From contig JAYYEI010000070.1 of assembly GCA_036159995.1 (NCBI GenBank), forward strand, positions 1 to 64,000: DNA of 64,000 nucleotides, given 5' to 3'. The DNA comes from UBA8752 sp036159995. Lineage in GTDB: Bacteria > Bacteroidota > Bacteroidia > Flavobacteriales_D > Sanyastnellaceae. Every line of letters begins with the position of its first letter. The first letter of the stretch is position 1. Under the pieces are notes generated by a model, which did not search any database, had not been told where the DNA came from, and was given only the letters and a program-made list of their open reading frames with translations. Position numbers and translations under genes: made by a program. This document shows, in pieces, positions 16,243-26,983 of the stretch.

Positions 16243-18522
16243 ATGCCCCGGATTCACTTCCTCGCCATGTTGCTCGCCGTGTCTTCGGCCGGTGCAGCCC
16301 AGATGACCTTCGACGGGCGTTGGCCCTCGTTGCCGGAGCTGGCGGATGGAAGCGGATTGCCTGACATCCTTGTCGGAGGGGAGGAACTGAGTGCCTACGA
16401 AGCGTACACTGAGGCCAACCGATTGATCATCGAACAGAACTGGGCCAAGGCCGAGGCCATCCTTGAGACGATGATGGGTGCGGATGTCGACAACCGCAAT
16501 CTGGCTTACAAGCGGGCGCTGTGTCTCCGGGCCATCAAAGGACGGCTTGAAGAAGCGGTGCCCCTCGCCATGCTGGCCATCCGCGGCGAGTTTGCCAAGC
16601 GGTACAATCCGTTTGATGTGGAAGTGACCCTGCCGCCGGAGTCGGCCCTCGATATTGCGCTTGAGGTGCTCCAATTCAGCGGACATTACCCCGAGGCCCA
16701 GGCGGTGGCCAAGACCATGATGAGCCGGTATCCCGAACGGGACTTCCTCCACGACAAGGCGAAGCAGGCTATGGCGGATTGTGCGTTTGCCATGGGGTGC
16801 ATCTCAGACCCCCAGCGGATGGACATTCAGGAAGAAGGGGCGCTCAACAGTGGAAGCGCGGACTACGCTCCCGTGTTGTCTCCTGATGGAGAGTCTATCT
16901 ATTTCACTTCTTACCGTGGTCAAACCGGTGCGGACGACAAGAAGAAGGGGAGAATCTTCCGTGCCCTCTGGACGGATCGAGGTTGGTCCCGTCCTACGGA
17001 AGTCGAACTGGGCAACCGCGGAAAGGACATGACCACCGTGGGCATCCTCGGGGATGAGGAAACGCTGCTGGTCTACCAGAGCCAACGGAATGAGGGAGCG
17101 GTCTGGAAGGTGGCCAAGGACGGAACCGGGCGGTGGGCCTTCGAGGAGAAGCTCGGGTATCCGATTGACTCGAGGCACTGGGAGACGTCGCTTACGGAGC
17201 GGTTTGACGGCCGCGAACGCGTGTTCGTTTCGGATCGTCCTGGAGGCCAGGGTGGACGCGATTTGTATCGAACGGTGCTCCTCCCGGATGGCACGTGGTC
17301 CGAACCGCTCAACTTGGGCAGCCGGATCAACACCCCGGGTGAGGAGGAGAGTCCAGTCCTGAGTGCGGACGGACGGTTCCTCGTGTTTTCCTCCAACGGT
17401 CACCAGGGAATGGGTGGATTTGACCTCTTCCGCTGTGTCCGCCTCGACAATGGCAGCTGGAGTGAGCCCGAGCACATGGGCTTCCCGTTGAACACGCCGG
17501 GCGATGAGGCCATGGTGACCCTCGACGCTTCGGGTCAGTCCGGTTACCTCTCGAGCAAGCGGGAGGGTGGACTGGATCTTGACATCTATCGCGTGGACAT
17601 TCTCGGAGAGCCGGAGGAGGCCCTCGCCGTGTACCTCGGCAAGGTCAACAGCTGGCGGGAGGGCGATGTCATCGAAGTCAAATCAATCGACGAAGGTCCG
17701 GCCGTGTTCCGCGTGTTCCGAGCCCGTCCGGGCCAAGGAGACTTCGTGGCGGCCCTGCCTCCGTGTCGGGAATACCGGATGTCGTGGGTGCGCCGTGGCA
17801 AGACCTTGGAGTCGCGTTCGGAATTCATTCCGTGTGACGCCGCCTATGGCAATGACCGGGAGATTGGCCGCCTCGACCCCTTCGGTAAAGAGGAGAAGAA
17901 GCAGGTTCTCCCGCGGGAGATGCCCAACCGGAAACCGAGGACCGAATCGGGGACCGGGGCGATGAAGGCGGGCACCTATGTCGCGGCCTCCACGGAGGCG
18001 GACGTTCCTTCGGGTTCCGAATCCACTCCTGCTCCAAGCCACAGCTTTGACCGCGTGGAGGAGGGGGTGGATCCGGTGGCCTCCGCGCCAACGGCCATGG
18101 CCTACGTGGAGTTTGAGGCCGTCAGTGCCACGGTGGAGTTCGGTTATGGCCGTTATCTAACCCAGACCGGATCGGTCGAGGTGCAGGGCATGGTCGCCGA
18201 GATTCTGGCCCGTCGAGCGATGGGAGAGGTGCCCGTGCTGGAAATCGAAGGCAGCGCTTCCTTCGTGCCAGTCAAGAACAAGCGCGCCTACGAGTCCAAC
18301 GAGCAGCTGGCCAAGATGCGGGCGCAACGGGCCCGGGACGCCATCATCACTGCTCTGTCTGCTGAAGGACTCGAGGTCGGCATCGATTTCCAGATTGTGC
18401 TGGACTGGAAGGTGGCCGGCCCCGAATTCAAGGGTGATGCCGTCGCGGGCCAGTCCACCTACCGCAACTTCCAATACGCCAAGTTCTCACTCGGGCGTCA
18501 ACTCGTGGAGAAACGACGGTGA
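16243..18522 (+). CDS. Secreted TPR-PD40 propeller protein with OmpA-like C-terminus
   Basis: A 759-residue exported protein. A signal peptide (FLAMLLAVSSAGAAQ) is followed by TPR-like helices (about 45-170, EAYTEANRLIIEQNWAKAEA). A PD40/WD40-like beta-propeller (about 205-450) has blades such as YAPVLSPDGESIYFTS, ESPVLSADGRFLVFSS and EAMVTLDASGQSGYLSS. A variable linker follows, then a divergent OmpA-like C-terminus (about 620-755) with VEFGYGRYLTQTG and YESNEQLAKMRAQRARDAI. The order resembles PorE of the type IX secretion system, which binds peptidoglycan near the outer membrane. The OmpA-like part lacks the usual helical motif spacing, so peptidoglycan binding is uncertain. A second protein of this plan is at 40.9 kb. 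Confidence 0.8.
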   Translation: MPRIHFLAMLLAVSSAGAAQMTFDGRWPSLPELADGSGLPDILVGGEELSAYEAYTEANRLIIEQNWAKAEAILETMMGADVDNRNLAYKRALCLRAIKGRLEEAVPLAMLAIRGEFAKRYNPFDVEVTLPPESALDIALEVLQFSGHYPEAQAVAKTMMSRYPERDFLHDKAKQAMADCAFAMGCISDPQRMDIQEEGALNSGSADYAPVLSPDGESIYFTSYRGQTGADDKKKGRIFRALWTDRGWSRPTEVELGNRGKDMTTVGILGDEETLLVYQSQRNEGAVWKVAKDGTGRWAFEEKLGYPIDSRHWETSLTERFDGRERVFVSDRPGGQGGRDLYRTVLLPDGTWSEPLNLGSRINTPGEEESPVLSADGRFLVFSSNGHQGMGGFDLFRCVRLDNGSWSEPEHMGFPLNTPGDEAMVTLDASGQSGYLSSKREGGLDLDIYRVDILGEPEEALAVYLGKVNSWREGDVIEVKSIDEGPAVFRVFRARPGQGDFVAALPPCREYRMSWVRRGKTLESRSEFIPCDAAYGNDREIGRLDPFGKEEKKQVLPREMPNRKPRTESGTGAMKAGTYVAASTEADVPSGSESTPAPSHSFDRVEEGVDPVASAPTAMAYVEFEAVSATVEFGYGRYLTQTGSVEVQGMVAEILARRAMGEVPVLEIEGSASFVPVKNKRAYESNEQLAKMRAQRARDAIITALSAEGLEVGIDFQIVLDWKVAGPEFKGDAVAGQSTYRNFQYAKFSLGRQLVEKRR

Positions 18523-18529
18523 TTGGACG

Positions 18530-18537
18530 CATCTTCG
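18530..18537 (+). promoter_or_regulatory. -7-like box before the exonuclease gene
   Basis: CATCTTCG ending four bases before the ATG at 18542. It matches TAnnTTCG except for C at the first base, and its spacing equals that of the other leaderless candidates. The upstream gene ends only 19 bases before this ATG. Confidence 0.3.
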
Positions 18538-18541
18538 CGCC

Positions 18542-19387
18542 ATGGACCGGATTGATCTGAACCTGCCGCTCGAGCGGCCCCTTGTCTTCTTTGACCTCGA
18601 GACCACCGGCACGGATGTGGCCAAGGACCGCATTGTGGAGATGGCCTTTGTGAAGGTGATGCCCGACGGTCAATGGCATGTACGCCCCGACAAGGCCAAT
18701 GGTCAGGATCGCCTGCTCATCAACCCGGAGATGCCCATTCCGGCTGAATCATCCGCGGTGCACGGCATCACCGACGAGCTCGTGAAAGAGGCTCCGACGT
18801 TTGCCTCCCTGGCCAACCGGCTGTACCGTTGGCTGGACGGGTGTGACCTCGCCGGATTCAATTCCAACCGGTTCGATGTGCCGCTGCTGGCGGAGGAATT
18901 CCTGCGGAGCAACATCGCCTTCCGGGTGGACGACCGCCACCTCGTCGATGTCCAGAACATCTTCCACAAGATGGAGCAGCGGACCCTGCGTGCCGCGCTC
19001 AAGTTCTATTGTGACGAGGACCTCGACGATGCGCACGAGGCCCTGCCCGACATCCTGGCGACCATCAAGGTTTTTGCGAGCCAATTGACCCGCTACAAGG
19101 AGAAGACCATCCTCGATTCCCGGGGGGAGACGGTGGGGCCCCTGCCGCAGGACGTGCCCGGGATTGCGGAATTTGGTCGGCGGAACCGCAATGTTGACCT
19201 CGCCGGGCGGTTCGTCTACAACGACGACGATGAACCCGTCATCAACTTCGGCAAGCACCGCGGCCGCCTCCTGAAGGACATCTTGCGCAACGACAGCGGG
19301 TACTTCCGGTGGATGATGGACGCCGACTTCCCGCGCAACACCAAGTGGGTCCTCCAGGAAATCCACGACGGACTCAAGAACGCCTGA
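18542..19387 (+). CDS. DnaQ-like DEDDh 3'-5' exonuclease with ExoX-like C-terminal domain
   Basis: A 281-residue exonuclease of the DNA polymerase III epsilon superfamily. ExoI motif FFDLETTGTD supplies D18 and E20. ExoII is around HGITDELVKEAPTF and NSNRFDVPLLAEEF. The ExoIII region with its His/Asp falls at DDAHEALPDILATIKVF (DAHEALPD). The last 50 residues (VINFGKHRGRLLKDIL, YFRWMMDADFPRNTKWVL) form the domain found at the end of ExoX-like repair exonucleases. A role in DNA repair or proofreading outside the holoenzyme is likely. The ATG at 18542 was chosen because the ExoI motif lies 15 residues in. The stop shares one base with the next ATG (TGATG). Confidence 0.88.
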   Translation: MDRIDLNLPLERPLVFFDLETTGTDVAKDRIVEMAFVKVMPDGQWHVRPDKANGQDRLLINPEMPIPAESSAVHGITDELVKEAPTFASLANRLYRWLDGCDLAGFNSNRFDVPLLAEEFLRSNIAFRVDDRHLVDVQNIFHKMEQRTLRAALKFYCDEDLDDAHEALPDILATIKVFASQLTRYKEKTILDSRGETVGPLPQDVPGIAEFGRRNRNVDLAGRFVYNDDDEPVINFGKHRGRLLKDILRNDSGYFRWMMDADFPRNTKWVLQEIHDGLKNA

Positions 19388-20523
19388 TGGGCCGGGGGCG
19401 CATCGCAGTCCTCGTTTCCAATGACCTCACCTTCGACCAGCGGGTGAGAAAAACCTGTGCCACCCTGCAACGGGCGGGCTGGGAGCCGGTCCTGATCGGA
19501 CGGCGGATGAACCGGGCGGATGCGGTCAGCATCGACCGGCCGTATCGAACGGAACGGCTGTGGCTCCAATTCCACACCGGCCCCCTGTTCTATTTGTCGC
19601 TCCAGCTTGGACTCTGCCGGGCGTTGGCCCGCCTCCAGAAGGAAGGGGGGGTGACGGCGGTCTGGGCCAACGACCTCGACACGTTGGGGCCGGCCGTGGA
19701 GGCGAGTCGCCGATATGGGTGGGCCGTGGCGTACGACAGCCACGAGTGGTTCACCGAAGCGGAAGGCCTGAACGGCCAGCCTCTGAAGAAGGCGGTCTGG
19801 CGGCGTTGGGAGCGTCGTTGTTTCCGGGGCATCACCCGGATGCTGACGGTCAATGACGCCATTGCCGAAGCCTATGCCGCCCTCGGACCGACGGTGGAAG
19901 TCGTGCCCAACGTGCCGGAACGGCTCGATCCAGCCCAGCCGATGCCGAGGGCCGAACTGGGGTGGCCGGAGGGTTCGACGATGCTGCTGATGCAGGGGGC
20001 GTTCATGGACCGGGACCGGGGGGCCTTGGACGCCGTCCGGGCCATGGTCCACCTGCCCGAGCTCCACCTTGCCCTGATTGGGGCTGGGCCGGAACATGCC
20101 GAGGCAGGTCCGTTGGCAGAGCGCCTCGGGGTGGCGGATCGGGTCCACGTCCACGAACGGATGCCCTACGATCAGCTTCGGCGGTGCACCGCGGCGGCCG
20201 ACATCGGATTGTCACTGGACCGCCCCACGGTCGACAATTTCCGGTTCAGTCTGCCCAACAAGTTGTTTGACTTCCTGCACGCGGGCTTGCCGGTGGTCTG
20301 CTCGGACCTGCCGGTGGCCGGACGTTTCGTTCGGGAAAACGCCACCGGAGAGGTGGCCTTGTCTGCTGATGGCGATGAGGCCATTGCGCAGGAAATCACC
20401 ACGGCCGTCCGACGGGTGTTGTCTTCTCCTCCGGCCAAGGACCATTTGGCCGAGGTGGCCGAGCGTCACCATTGGGAGGCCCATGCGGAGACCGTGCTCC
20501 GGGCCATCCATCATCCGGGCTGA
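19387..20523 (+). CDS. GT-B glycosyltransferase (family 4/1 type)
   Basis: A 378-residue retaining-type glycosyltransferase of the GT-B fold. The N-terminal domain starts IAVLVSNDLTFDQRVRKTCATLQRAGW, a common opening of GT4 enzymes. The acceptor side includes YDSHEWFTEAEG near residue 116. The C-terminal nucleotide-sugar domain shows LLMQGAFMDRDRGALDAVRAM, ALIGAGPE, and the C-terminal SLPNKLFDFLHAGLPVVCSDLP with its conserved Pro, Asn, Lys and Glu-like region. It is likely to act in surface glycan synthesis. Start and exonuclease stop share a base (TGATG), so translation is probably coupled. Its 3' end overlaps the convergent gene by 13 bases. Confidence 0.85.
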   Translation: MGRGRIAVLVSNDLTFDQRVRKTCATLQRAGWEPVLIGRRMNRADAVSIDRPYRTERLWLQFHTGPLFYLSLQLGLCRALARLQKEGGVTAVWANDLDTLGPAVEASRRYGWAVAYDSHEWFTEAEGLNGQPLKKAVWRRWERRCFRGITRMLTVNDAIAEAYAALGPTVEVVPNVPERLDPAQPMPRAELGWPEGSTMLLMQGAFMDRDRGALDAVRAMVHLPELHLALIGAGPEHAEAGPLAERLGVADRVHVHERMPYDQLRRCTAAADIGLSLDRPTVDNFRFSLPNKLFDFLHAGLPVVCSDLPVAGRFVRENATGEVALSADGDEAIAQEITTAVRRVLSSPPAKDHLAEVAERHHWEAHAETVLRAIHHPG

Positions 20524-21274
20524 CCCGCCCGTTTCCACTTGGACTTGAGACCGATCCAGAACGGCTGAACCCAACGGGCCGGTCCGAAAGGCAGTTCGCT
20601 TTGCTTTAAGCGGCGCTCTTCTTCGTAGAGGGCCAGGGTGAACTGCCGGGATACGCCACCCGCAGCAGCCGTCACCCAGTCCTCGTCCGCTTGCCAATTG
20701 GCGTTCACTTTGGCTGACCACAGGCGCAGGTTGACGGCATAGTCGGCGAGGATGCGGTACTCTTCGGGAAAGCCGCCCAGGTCGCGAAGGAGGTGGGTCG
20801 GGTAGGCGATGCCCTGATGATGGGTGGTGTTGCGCCACAGCAGGGAGCGGTCCCAACGGGCGGGGTAGTGCCGGGACACCTTCGGTTCGGCATCCGGTAG
20901 CCGGACGCTTCCAAGTTCCAATTGACCACCTTCATCTCCTCCCGCCCAGCGGGCGATGGCGGCGGCGAGGCCCGAGAGCACCCGGTCGCCCGCCCCGAGA
21001 AAGAGGATGCGTTGTCCGGTGGCACGCTCTAGCAGCCGGTTCATGGCGGGATAGATGCCCTCGTCCAGTTCGAAGGCCCACTGTGGAGAGCAGGAGTGGT
21101 CGAGGACTTCGGGAGGGAATCCCGAGTCGTCGGCTTGTCCCACCTGGACCAACACGTCGATGGACAAGCCGCTGCAGTTCCGAGAAATGGAGTCGAGGGT
21201 GGCCCGGAGTGCCGCGGCATCACCGGAATGGCCGACCGGAATGGCGAGCGTCAGAAGGGGGGCGGAGGTGGCCA

Positions 21275-21275
<1 letters not shown>
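20511..21275 (-). CDS. Family 2 glycosyltransferase-like protein
   Basis: A 254-residue cytoplasmic protein with a GT-A fold of the GT2 type. Recognisable parts are LTLAIPVGHSGDAAALRATLDSI at the start, LVQVGQADDSG, FELDEGIYPAMNRLLERATGQRILFLGAGD (around 70-100), which is the counterpart of the DEGIYDAMNKGI signature, and HQGIAYPTHLLRDLGGFPEEYRILADYAVNLRL. The usual DxD appears as GAGD, as in the WcaA/amylovoran subgroup. The start was taken at 21275, sharing one base with the ftsE stop. It is the last gene of the M16-FtsE operon, and its sugar and acceptor are unknown. Confidence 0.8.
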
Positions 21276-21969
<694 letters not shown>

Positions 21970-21973
<4 letters not shown>

Positions 21974-24045
21974 TCGACGGAGTAGTCGGCTTCGTTGAGT
22001 TTGGGGTTCAGCTTGACCTCGGTCATGGTGATCTTCATCTCCTGACCGCCGGTCTTCATGGTCATTTCCCCTTCGAACTGGAGTCCTTTGGCCTCGACCA
22101 TGGCCCCGTAATCCATCGTCAGGGTCATGTCGCCGCGGGGCGTGCTTTCCGTTCGGACCGTGCGCGTGCGCATGCCGGTCTCCACATTGAACCAGTGGGA
22201 TTCGGACACGGCGCCGTCCTTGCGGATCTCGATGAGGTACTGGGGTTGCTCGTCGATGGGGTCAATGCCGAGCAGTTCGGCGCTGAGGTTGTAGTCGGCG
22301 AGGTGGAGGAACTCGAGCAGGTCGTGGTTCCGACGGGCCTCGAGGATCTTGGCCTCATCCATCGGGGCGACCTGGCCCATGGCGGTCTCGCTGCCCTGCT
22401 GGCCGTCGAAACGGGTCTCCTGCATCACGCTGCCTCCGGCGGAGATTCGGGTGTATCCTGCTCCTCCGTTCTCATGGGCCTGCTCCATCTGGAGGGCCAT
22501 TGGACCGGCGGCCATTTCTCCGATCATCTGGATGCCCTTGACCTTGGCCAGTTTCTCGGCGCCACCGCGTGCGGCGTAATAGGCGTTGAAGACGTCCTCG
22601 GCGGTCATGCCTTCCGGAGCGGGATCGAGATCCTTGAGCGGCTCACCGAAGGCGTCGAAGAACTCGACTTGGCCCATCGTGGCGAACCGAGCCAGTCCAT
22701 CCGCGACATCGCGGTTGCCGGCGATGGTGATGTTCATGTTGTCGGGGCGCAGGTAGGTGCGGGCCACGCGCTGCACGTCTTCGACGGTCACGGCGTCGAG
22801 CCGCTCGAGGTAGGTGGCGTAGTAGTCCTCCGGGAAGCCGTAGCGCTCGATGTTGAGGGCGAAGCGGGACAGGGTCTCGGGACGCTCGAGGGACAGGGCG
22901 AAGCTGCCGTTGAGGTAGTTCTTGACGAACTGGAGCGTGCTGTCCGGGGCGGGGGTCTCGACCATCTTCCGAATCTCGGAGAGGAACTCGACGAGCGAGC
23001 TGTCGGTGACTTCGTTGCGGACGCTGGCCCGCGCGCTGAAGCGGCCGACGAGCTCATCCGGTCCGATGGAGCTGCGGGCACCGTAGGTGTAGCCCTTGTC
23101 CTCGCGGAGGTTCTGGTTCAGGCGGCTGCCGAAGAACCCGCCGAGCATGGTGTTCATCACGCTCACGGCCACGACGTCCGGATGTCCGGGCTTCAGGTAA
23201 ACGGGGAAGGTGATGTCGATGACGCTTTGCACGGCGCCGGGAACGGGGGAGAAGCAGACGCGGTTTCCTTTCGGCGGCACCGGGCGGGCGAAGCGGTCGG
23301 ACTTGACCTCGTTTGGGCGCCATTTTCCGAAGTACTGCTCGGCCTGCTGACGTGCGGTCTCCGGGGTGATGTCCCCGACGATGACGAGGTAGGCCACATT
23401 GGGCTTCCATACGGAGGCGTAGTGGGCCATCAGGTCCTCCCGGGTGATGGCCGCGACGGTCTTCTCGTTGGAGCTCTCTCCATAGGGGTGCTTCAGGCTG
23501 TAGGTCATAGCGCGGGAGAGCCGGCCGGAGATTTGGTTGGCGTCCGTAGCGCTGCTGGCGAATCCGCTGAGGGTCTGCTTGCGCTCTTTTTCGAGTTCCT
23601 CCTCCGGGAAGGTGGGGTTCATGAGGATGTCGCTCATCAGCTCGAGCAGGGTTTCGCTGTGCTGGACCAGACAGCGGCCGTTCATGCCGAAGCCCGATGT
23701 GCCCAGGCTCGCGCCGATGCGATCCACGGCTTCGTCAATTTCGGCCTTGGACCGGGTGGTGGTGCCTTGGCGCATCAGCGAACCAGCCATGCTGGTGTAG
23801 CCCGCTTTGGCGCCCTCGAAAATGGGGTCGACATCGAGGGTCAGGCGGTAGCTCACCCGCGGCAGCTTGTGGTTCTCGACCACGATGAGGGTCAGGCCGT
23901 TTTCGAGGGTCTCGACGGAATAGTCACCCAGGATGATTTCGGGAGCGGGACCGGGGGCCGGAGCGGCGGAGCGGTCGACCTGGGCCATCAGGGCCGCGGG
24001 AATCAGGACCGCCAGGGTCAGAAGGAGGGAGGCAATGCGGTTCAT
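21970..24045 (-). CDS. M16 peptidase homologue without the zinc motif, with extra C-terminal domain
   Basis: A 691-residue exported protein with a signal peptide (LLLTLAVLIPAALMA). Two M16 half-domains follow (about 38-250 and 260-480; VENGLTLIVVENHKLPRVSY-type opening, then YSLKHPYGESSNEKTVAAITREDL). The place of the HxxEH zinc site reads MAGSLMRQG, so it should be inactive on its own. Residues 490-691 form an added beta-rich domain (VEAKGLQFEGEMTMKTGGQ) resembling LolA-like lipoprotein folds. It lies directly downstream of a catalytic M16 gene (ATGA overlap), the arrangement of heterodimers in which one subunit cleaves and the other helps bind peptides. Periplasmic location is inferred. Confidence 0.85.
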
Positions 24046-25358
24046 TGTGCGTTCTCGTTCATGAAGTACAGGACGACGCGGCGGTCGTGGCTGTAGTAGT
24101 CGTTTGCGGCCTTCTGGATGTCCTCGGCCGTGACCGCCATGTAGCGGTCGATTTCGTTGTTGATGAGGTTGGCGTCCCCGAAGTACATGTGGTAGTTCGC
24201 CAGAGATTCAGCAATGCCGCGCATGGTGCTGTTGGATTGGACGAATCCGCTTTCGACCTGGTTCTTCAGCTTGTCGAGCTCCGCAGCGCTGATGCCTTCG
24301 GACTTGACCCGGTCAATTTCGGCGACCATGGCGCCCTCGACCTCCGAGGGGTCGGTGCCGATGTTGGCCACGGCGTACGCGATGGTCTGGCCGGGGTCCT
24401 CCAAGCCGAAGCTGAAGGCGCCACAGAAGACGGCGAGCTCCTGGTCGTCGACCACGGCGCGGTTGAGGCGGCTGGACTGGCCTCCGCTCAGGGCCGTGTT
24501 AAGGAGATCGACGGCGTAGTAATCGGGTGTGCCCTCGGCCGGAATCGGGTAGGCCATGAGCACGAGGGGGAGCTGGTCGTCGCCCCAGATGGTGTCGCGG
24601 ACCTCGGTCACCTTGTACGGTTCCTCGATGGTCGGACGCGGGATGTCCTTGGTCCCCTTCGGCACCGGACCGAAGTAGGACTCGATCATCTTCTTGAGGT
24701 CCTTCCGGTTGAAGTCTCCGGCGATGGAGAGCACGGCATTGTTGGGCACGTAGAACGTCTCATAGAACTCCGTGAACTCAGCATCCTCAGCGGCGTTCAG
24801 GTGGTCCATGGAGCCGATGACCGGCCAGCGGTAGGGGTGTTCGGTGTAGGCGCGCTTCATCGTTTCCTCGATGAGGTTGCCGTAGGGCTGGTTGTCCACC
24901 CGTTGGCGGCGCTCCTCCTTCACGACTTCCCGCTGGGTCTCAATCCCGATCTTTTCGACCCGAGCGTGGAGCATGCGCTCGCTCTCGAGCCAGAGGCCGA
25001 GTTCCAGTTGGTTGGAGGGCAGGACCTCGTAGTAGAAGGTGCGGTCGTTGGACGTGTTGGCGTTGTTCTGACCACCCGCGTTCTGGATGTATTTGAAGAA
25101 CTCGCCGCGTCCGATGTTCTCGGACCCTTCGAACAGCAGGTGCTCAAAGAAGTGCGCCATGCCGGTGCGCTCCGGGTTCTCATTCTTGGAGCCCACGTGG
25201 TACATCACGGACACTGCCACGATGGGCGCGCTGTGGTCTTCGTGCAGGATGACGTGGAGCCCATTCTTGAGGTCGTATTCCTCGAATTCGATGGGGGCCC
25301 GCTGGGCGGAAAGGGCCCCGAGGACTGCCGTCAGGCAGAGGGTCAATGTGAATCGCAT
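24042..25358 (-). CDS. Zinc-dependent M16 (insulinase/pitrilysin-family) peptidase, catalytic subunit
   Basis: A 438-residue exported peptidase with a signal peptide (TLTLCLTAVLGALSAQ). The inverted zinc motif HFFEH is at residues 69-73, with the distal Glu in REVVKEERRQR about 76 residues later. The C-terminal M16 half begins around residue 215 and contains SGGQSSRLNRAVVDDQ, the segment that binds substrate ends. Such enzymes degrade peptides of about 10-70 residues in the periplasm. It is the first gene of a four-gene operon (M16 pair, FtsE, glycosyltransferase). A -7 box lies 24 bases upstream, facing the hutH promoter. Confidence 0.9.
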   Translation of the reverse strand: MRFTLTLCLTAVLGALSAQRAPIEFEEYDLKNGLHVILHEDHSAPIVAVSVMYHVGSKNENPERTGMAHFFEHLLFEGSENIGRGEFFKYIQNAGGQNNANTSNDRTFYYEVLPSNQLELGLWLESERMLHARVEKIGIETQREVVKEERRQRVDNQPYGNLIEETMKRAYTEHPYRWPVIGSMDHLNAAEDAEFTEFYETFYVPNNAVLSIAGDFNRKDLKKMIESYFGPVPKGTKDIPRPTIEEPYKVTEVRDTIWGDDQLPLVLMAYPIPAEGTPDYYAVDLLNTALSGGQSSRLNRAVVDDQELAVFCGAFSFGLEDPGQTIAYAVANIGTDPSEVEGAMVAEIDRVKSEGISAAELDKLKNQVESGFVQSNSTMRGIAESLANYHMYFGDANLINNEIDRYMAVTAEDIQKAANDYYSHDRRVVLYFMNENAQ

Positions 25359-25382
25359 GGTCCGGTATTCGGATTGGGATGG

Positions 25383-25390
25383 GAAAGATA
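25383..25390 (-). promoter_or_regulatory. Candidate -7 box of the M16 operon
   Basis: TATCTTTC on the minus strand, 24 bases upstream of the ATG at 25358. It lies 14 bases from the divergent hutH box, so the two promoters would compete for polymerase. Confidence 0.4.
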
Positions 25391-25404
25391 GCCTCCGCCT
25401 CGGG

Positions 25405-25412
25405 TAAATTCG
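25405..25412 (+). promoter_or_regulatory. -7 promoter box of hutH
   Basis: TAAATTCG, eight bases before the ATG at 25421. An in-frame ATG at 25379 lies upstream of this box and is therefore not the start. Confidence 0.45.
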
Positions 25413-25420
25413 TGGCCACC

Positions 25421-26911
25421 ATGGACCACCGCCTTGACCCCGGTTCCCAAAGTTGGGACGACCTGAAGTCCCTCTATGCCGCGCCGCGCATCGCCCTGTC
25501 CGACGAGGCTTCAGCCAACGTCGCCCGTGCCCACGATTTCCTGCAGGAGGTGGTGGCCTCGGGCCGCACGGTCTATGGGGTCAACACGGGCTTTGGCCAG
25601 CTGGCGCACGTCCGGGTTGGGGAGGATGAGCTGCATCAGCTGCAGGACAACATTCTTCGCAGCCACGCCGCCGGCCTCGGCACACCTCTTCCCCCGAAGG
25701 TGGTGCGCTGGATGCTCCTGTTCAAGGTGTGCGGCCTCATTCGAGGTCACAGCGGCGTGCAGCCGCAAACGGTGGATCGGCTCGTCGATTTCTTCAACGA
25801 AGGACTGATGCCGGTGGTGCCGCGTCAGGGGTCCCTCGGAGCCAGTGGTGACCTGGCGCCGCTGAGCCACATGTGCCTGCCGCTGCTCGGTGAAGGTGAA
25901 CTCATGGAGCGGGAGACCGACGGACAGTGGACCACGCGCCCCGCAGCCGAGGTGCTGAAGGAGAAGGGGTGGAGCCCGATTTCGCTTGGCCCAAAGGAGG
26001 GGCTGGCCCTGATCAATGGCACCCAGATGATGTCGGCCCTGCTGGCCCATGGGCTCGAGCAACTCGAATCCCTCTGGGAGCAGGCCCATGGCGTTGCGAG
26101 CCTGAGCCTCGCTGCGTTTGAAGGCCTCGACGCTCCGTTCCACCCGGCGGTCCACGACCTGCGCCAGCATGGTGGCCAACAGGCCAGTGCAGCCGCGATG
26201 CGTCATTGGATTGAGGGGGCTGCTTTCCTGCGCGAGACCCATGAATGGGTGCAGGATCCGTATAGCTTCCGGTGCATCCCGCAGGTCTATGGCGCCGTTC
26301 GCAAGGCGATGGACCTCGGCATCGAGACCCTTGAGGGGGAAGCCACCGCCGTCACCGACAATCCCATTCTGCTGCCGGAGACCGGCGAGGTCATCAGTGC
26401 GGGCAACTTCCACGGGGAGCCACTCGCCGTGATCCTGGACCACCTCAAGGTGGCGGCCAGCGAGCTGGGCACCATGTCCGAGCGCCGCATCTTCAAGCTG
26501 TTGAGCGGCACGCGGGGCTTGCCGCCCTTCCTGGCGACGGATCCCGGTCTCGACAGTGGGCTCATGATTGTCCAGTACACGGCGGCGAGCATTGTCGCCC
26601 GCAACAAGATGCGCGCCATGCCAGCCAGCGTGGACACCATCGACAGCAGCAATGGTCAGGAGGACCATGTGAGCATGGGCGCCAATGCCGGACTCCAGAT
26701 GCTGGCCGTGATCGAGGGCACCCGCGAAATCCTCGCTTCCGAGCTCTTGACGGCGAGTCAGGCGCTGCACTTCCGTCCCGAACCTGGCCTGTCGAATCGC
26801 CAATCCGAGTGGCTGAAGGCCTTCCGCATGGAGGTTCCTCCACAGGATGGGGATGTGGAACAGTCTTCGAGAATGCGAGCGGCGGTCCGATTCCTTGCGC
26901 ACAAGGCCTGA
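25421..26911 (+). CDS. hutH: HutH, histidine ammonia-lyase
   Basis: A 496-residue enzyme that deaminates histidine to urocanate, the first step of histidine degradation. The autocatalytic MIO cofactor forms from A141-S142-G143 within GSLGASGDLAPLSHM. Other family motifs are YGVNTGFGQL (52-61), RGHSGVQPQTVDRL, INGTQMMSA, the active-site segment QDPYSFRCIPQVYGA and EATAVTDNPILL. The length is normal for HutH, and Phe/Tyr ammonia-lyases are less likely because HSGV and the YSFR context are of the histidine type. hutI and ftcD occur later in the window, but hutU is not seen. The start was moved to 25421 because of the promoter box. Confidence 0.93.
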   Translation: MDHRLDPGSQSWDDLKSLYAAPRIALSDEASANVARAHDFLQEVVASGRTVYGVNTGFGQLAHVRVGEDELHQLQDNILRSHAAGLGTPLPPKVVRWMLLFKVCGLIRGHSGVQPQTVDRLVDFFNEGLMPVVPRQGSLGASGDLAPLSHMCLPLLGEGELMERETDGQWTTRPAAEVLKEKGWSPISLGPKEGLALINGTQMMSALLAHGLEQLESLWEQAHGVASLSLAAFEGLDAPFHPAVHDLRQHGGQQASAAAMRHWIEGAAFLRETHEWVQDPYSFRCIPQVYGAVRKAMDLGIETLEGEATAVTDNPILLPETGEVISAGNFHGEPLAVILDHLKVAASELGTMSERRIFKLLSGTRGLPPFLATDPGLDSGLMIVQYTAASIVARNKMRAMPASVDTIDSSNGQEDHVSMGANAGLQMLAVIEGTREILASELLTASQALHFRPEPGLSNRQSEWLKAFRMEVPPQDGDVEQSSRMRAAVRFLAHKA

Positions 26912-26929
26912 TGGATTATCGAGCCTTGG

Positions 26930-26949
26930 CGGCATAGATGAGTATGCCG
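26930..26949 (+). terminator. Hairpin downstream of hutH
   Basis: Perfect 7-bp stem CGGCATA/TATGCCG with a 6-base loop, 18 bases after the hutH stop, followed by TCTAATTAT. The T tract is poor, so terminator function is tentative. Confidence 0.4.
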
Positions 26950-26983
26950 TCTAATTATCGAAAGGCCACGGGGTGTGTTGTGG

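Noticed and set aside
20511..20523. 13-base overlap of two convergent glycosyltransferase genes as a possible annotation error
   Set aside because: Both reading frames keep family motifs close to their ends, and short 3' overlaps are ordinary in so compact a genome.
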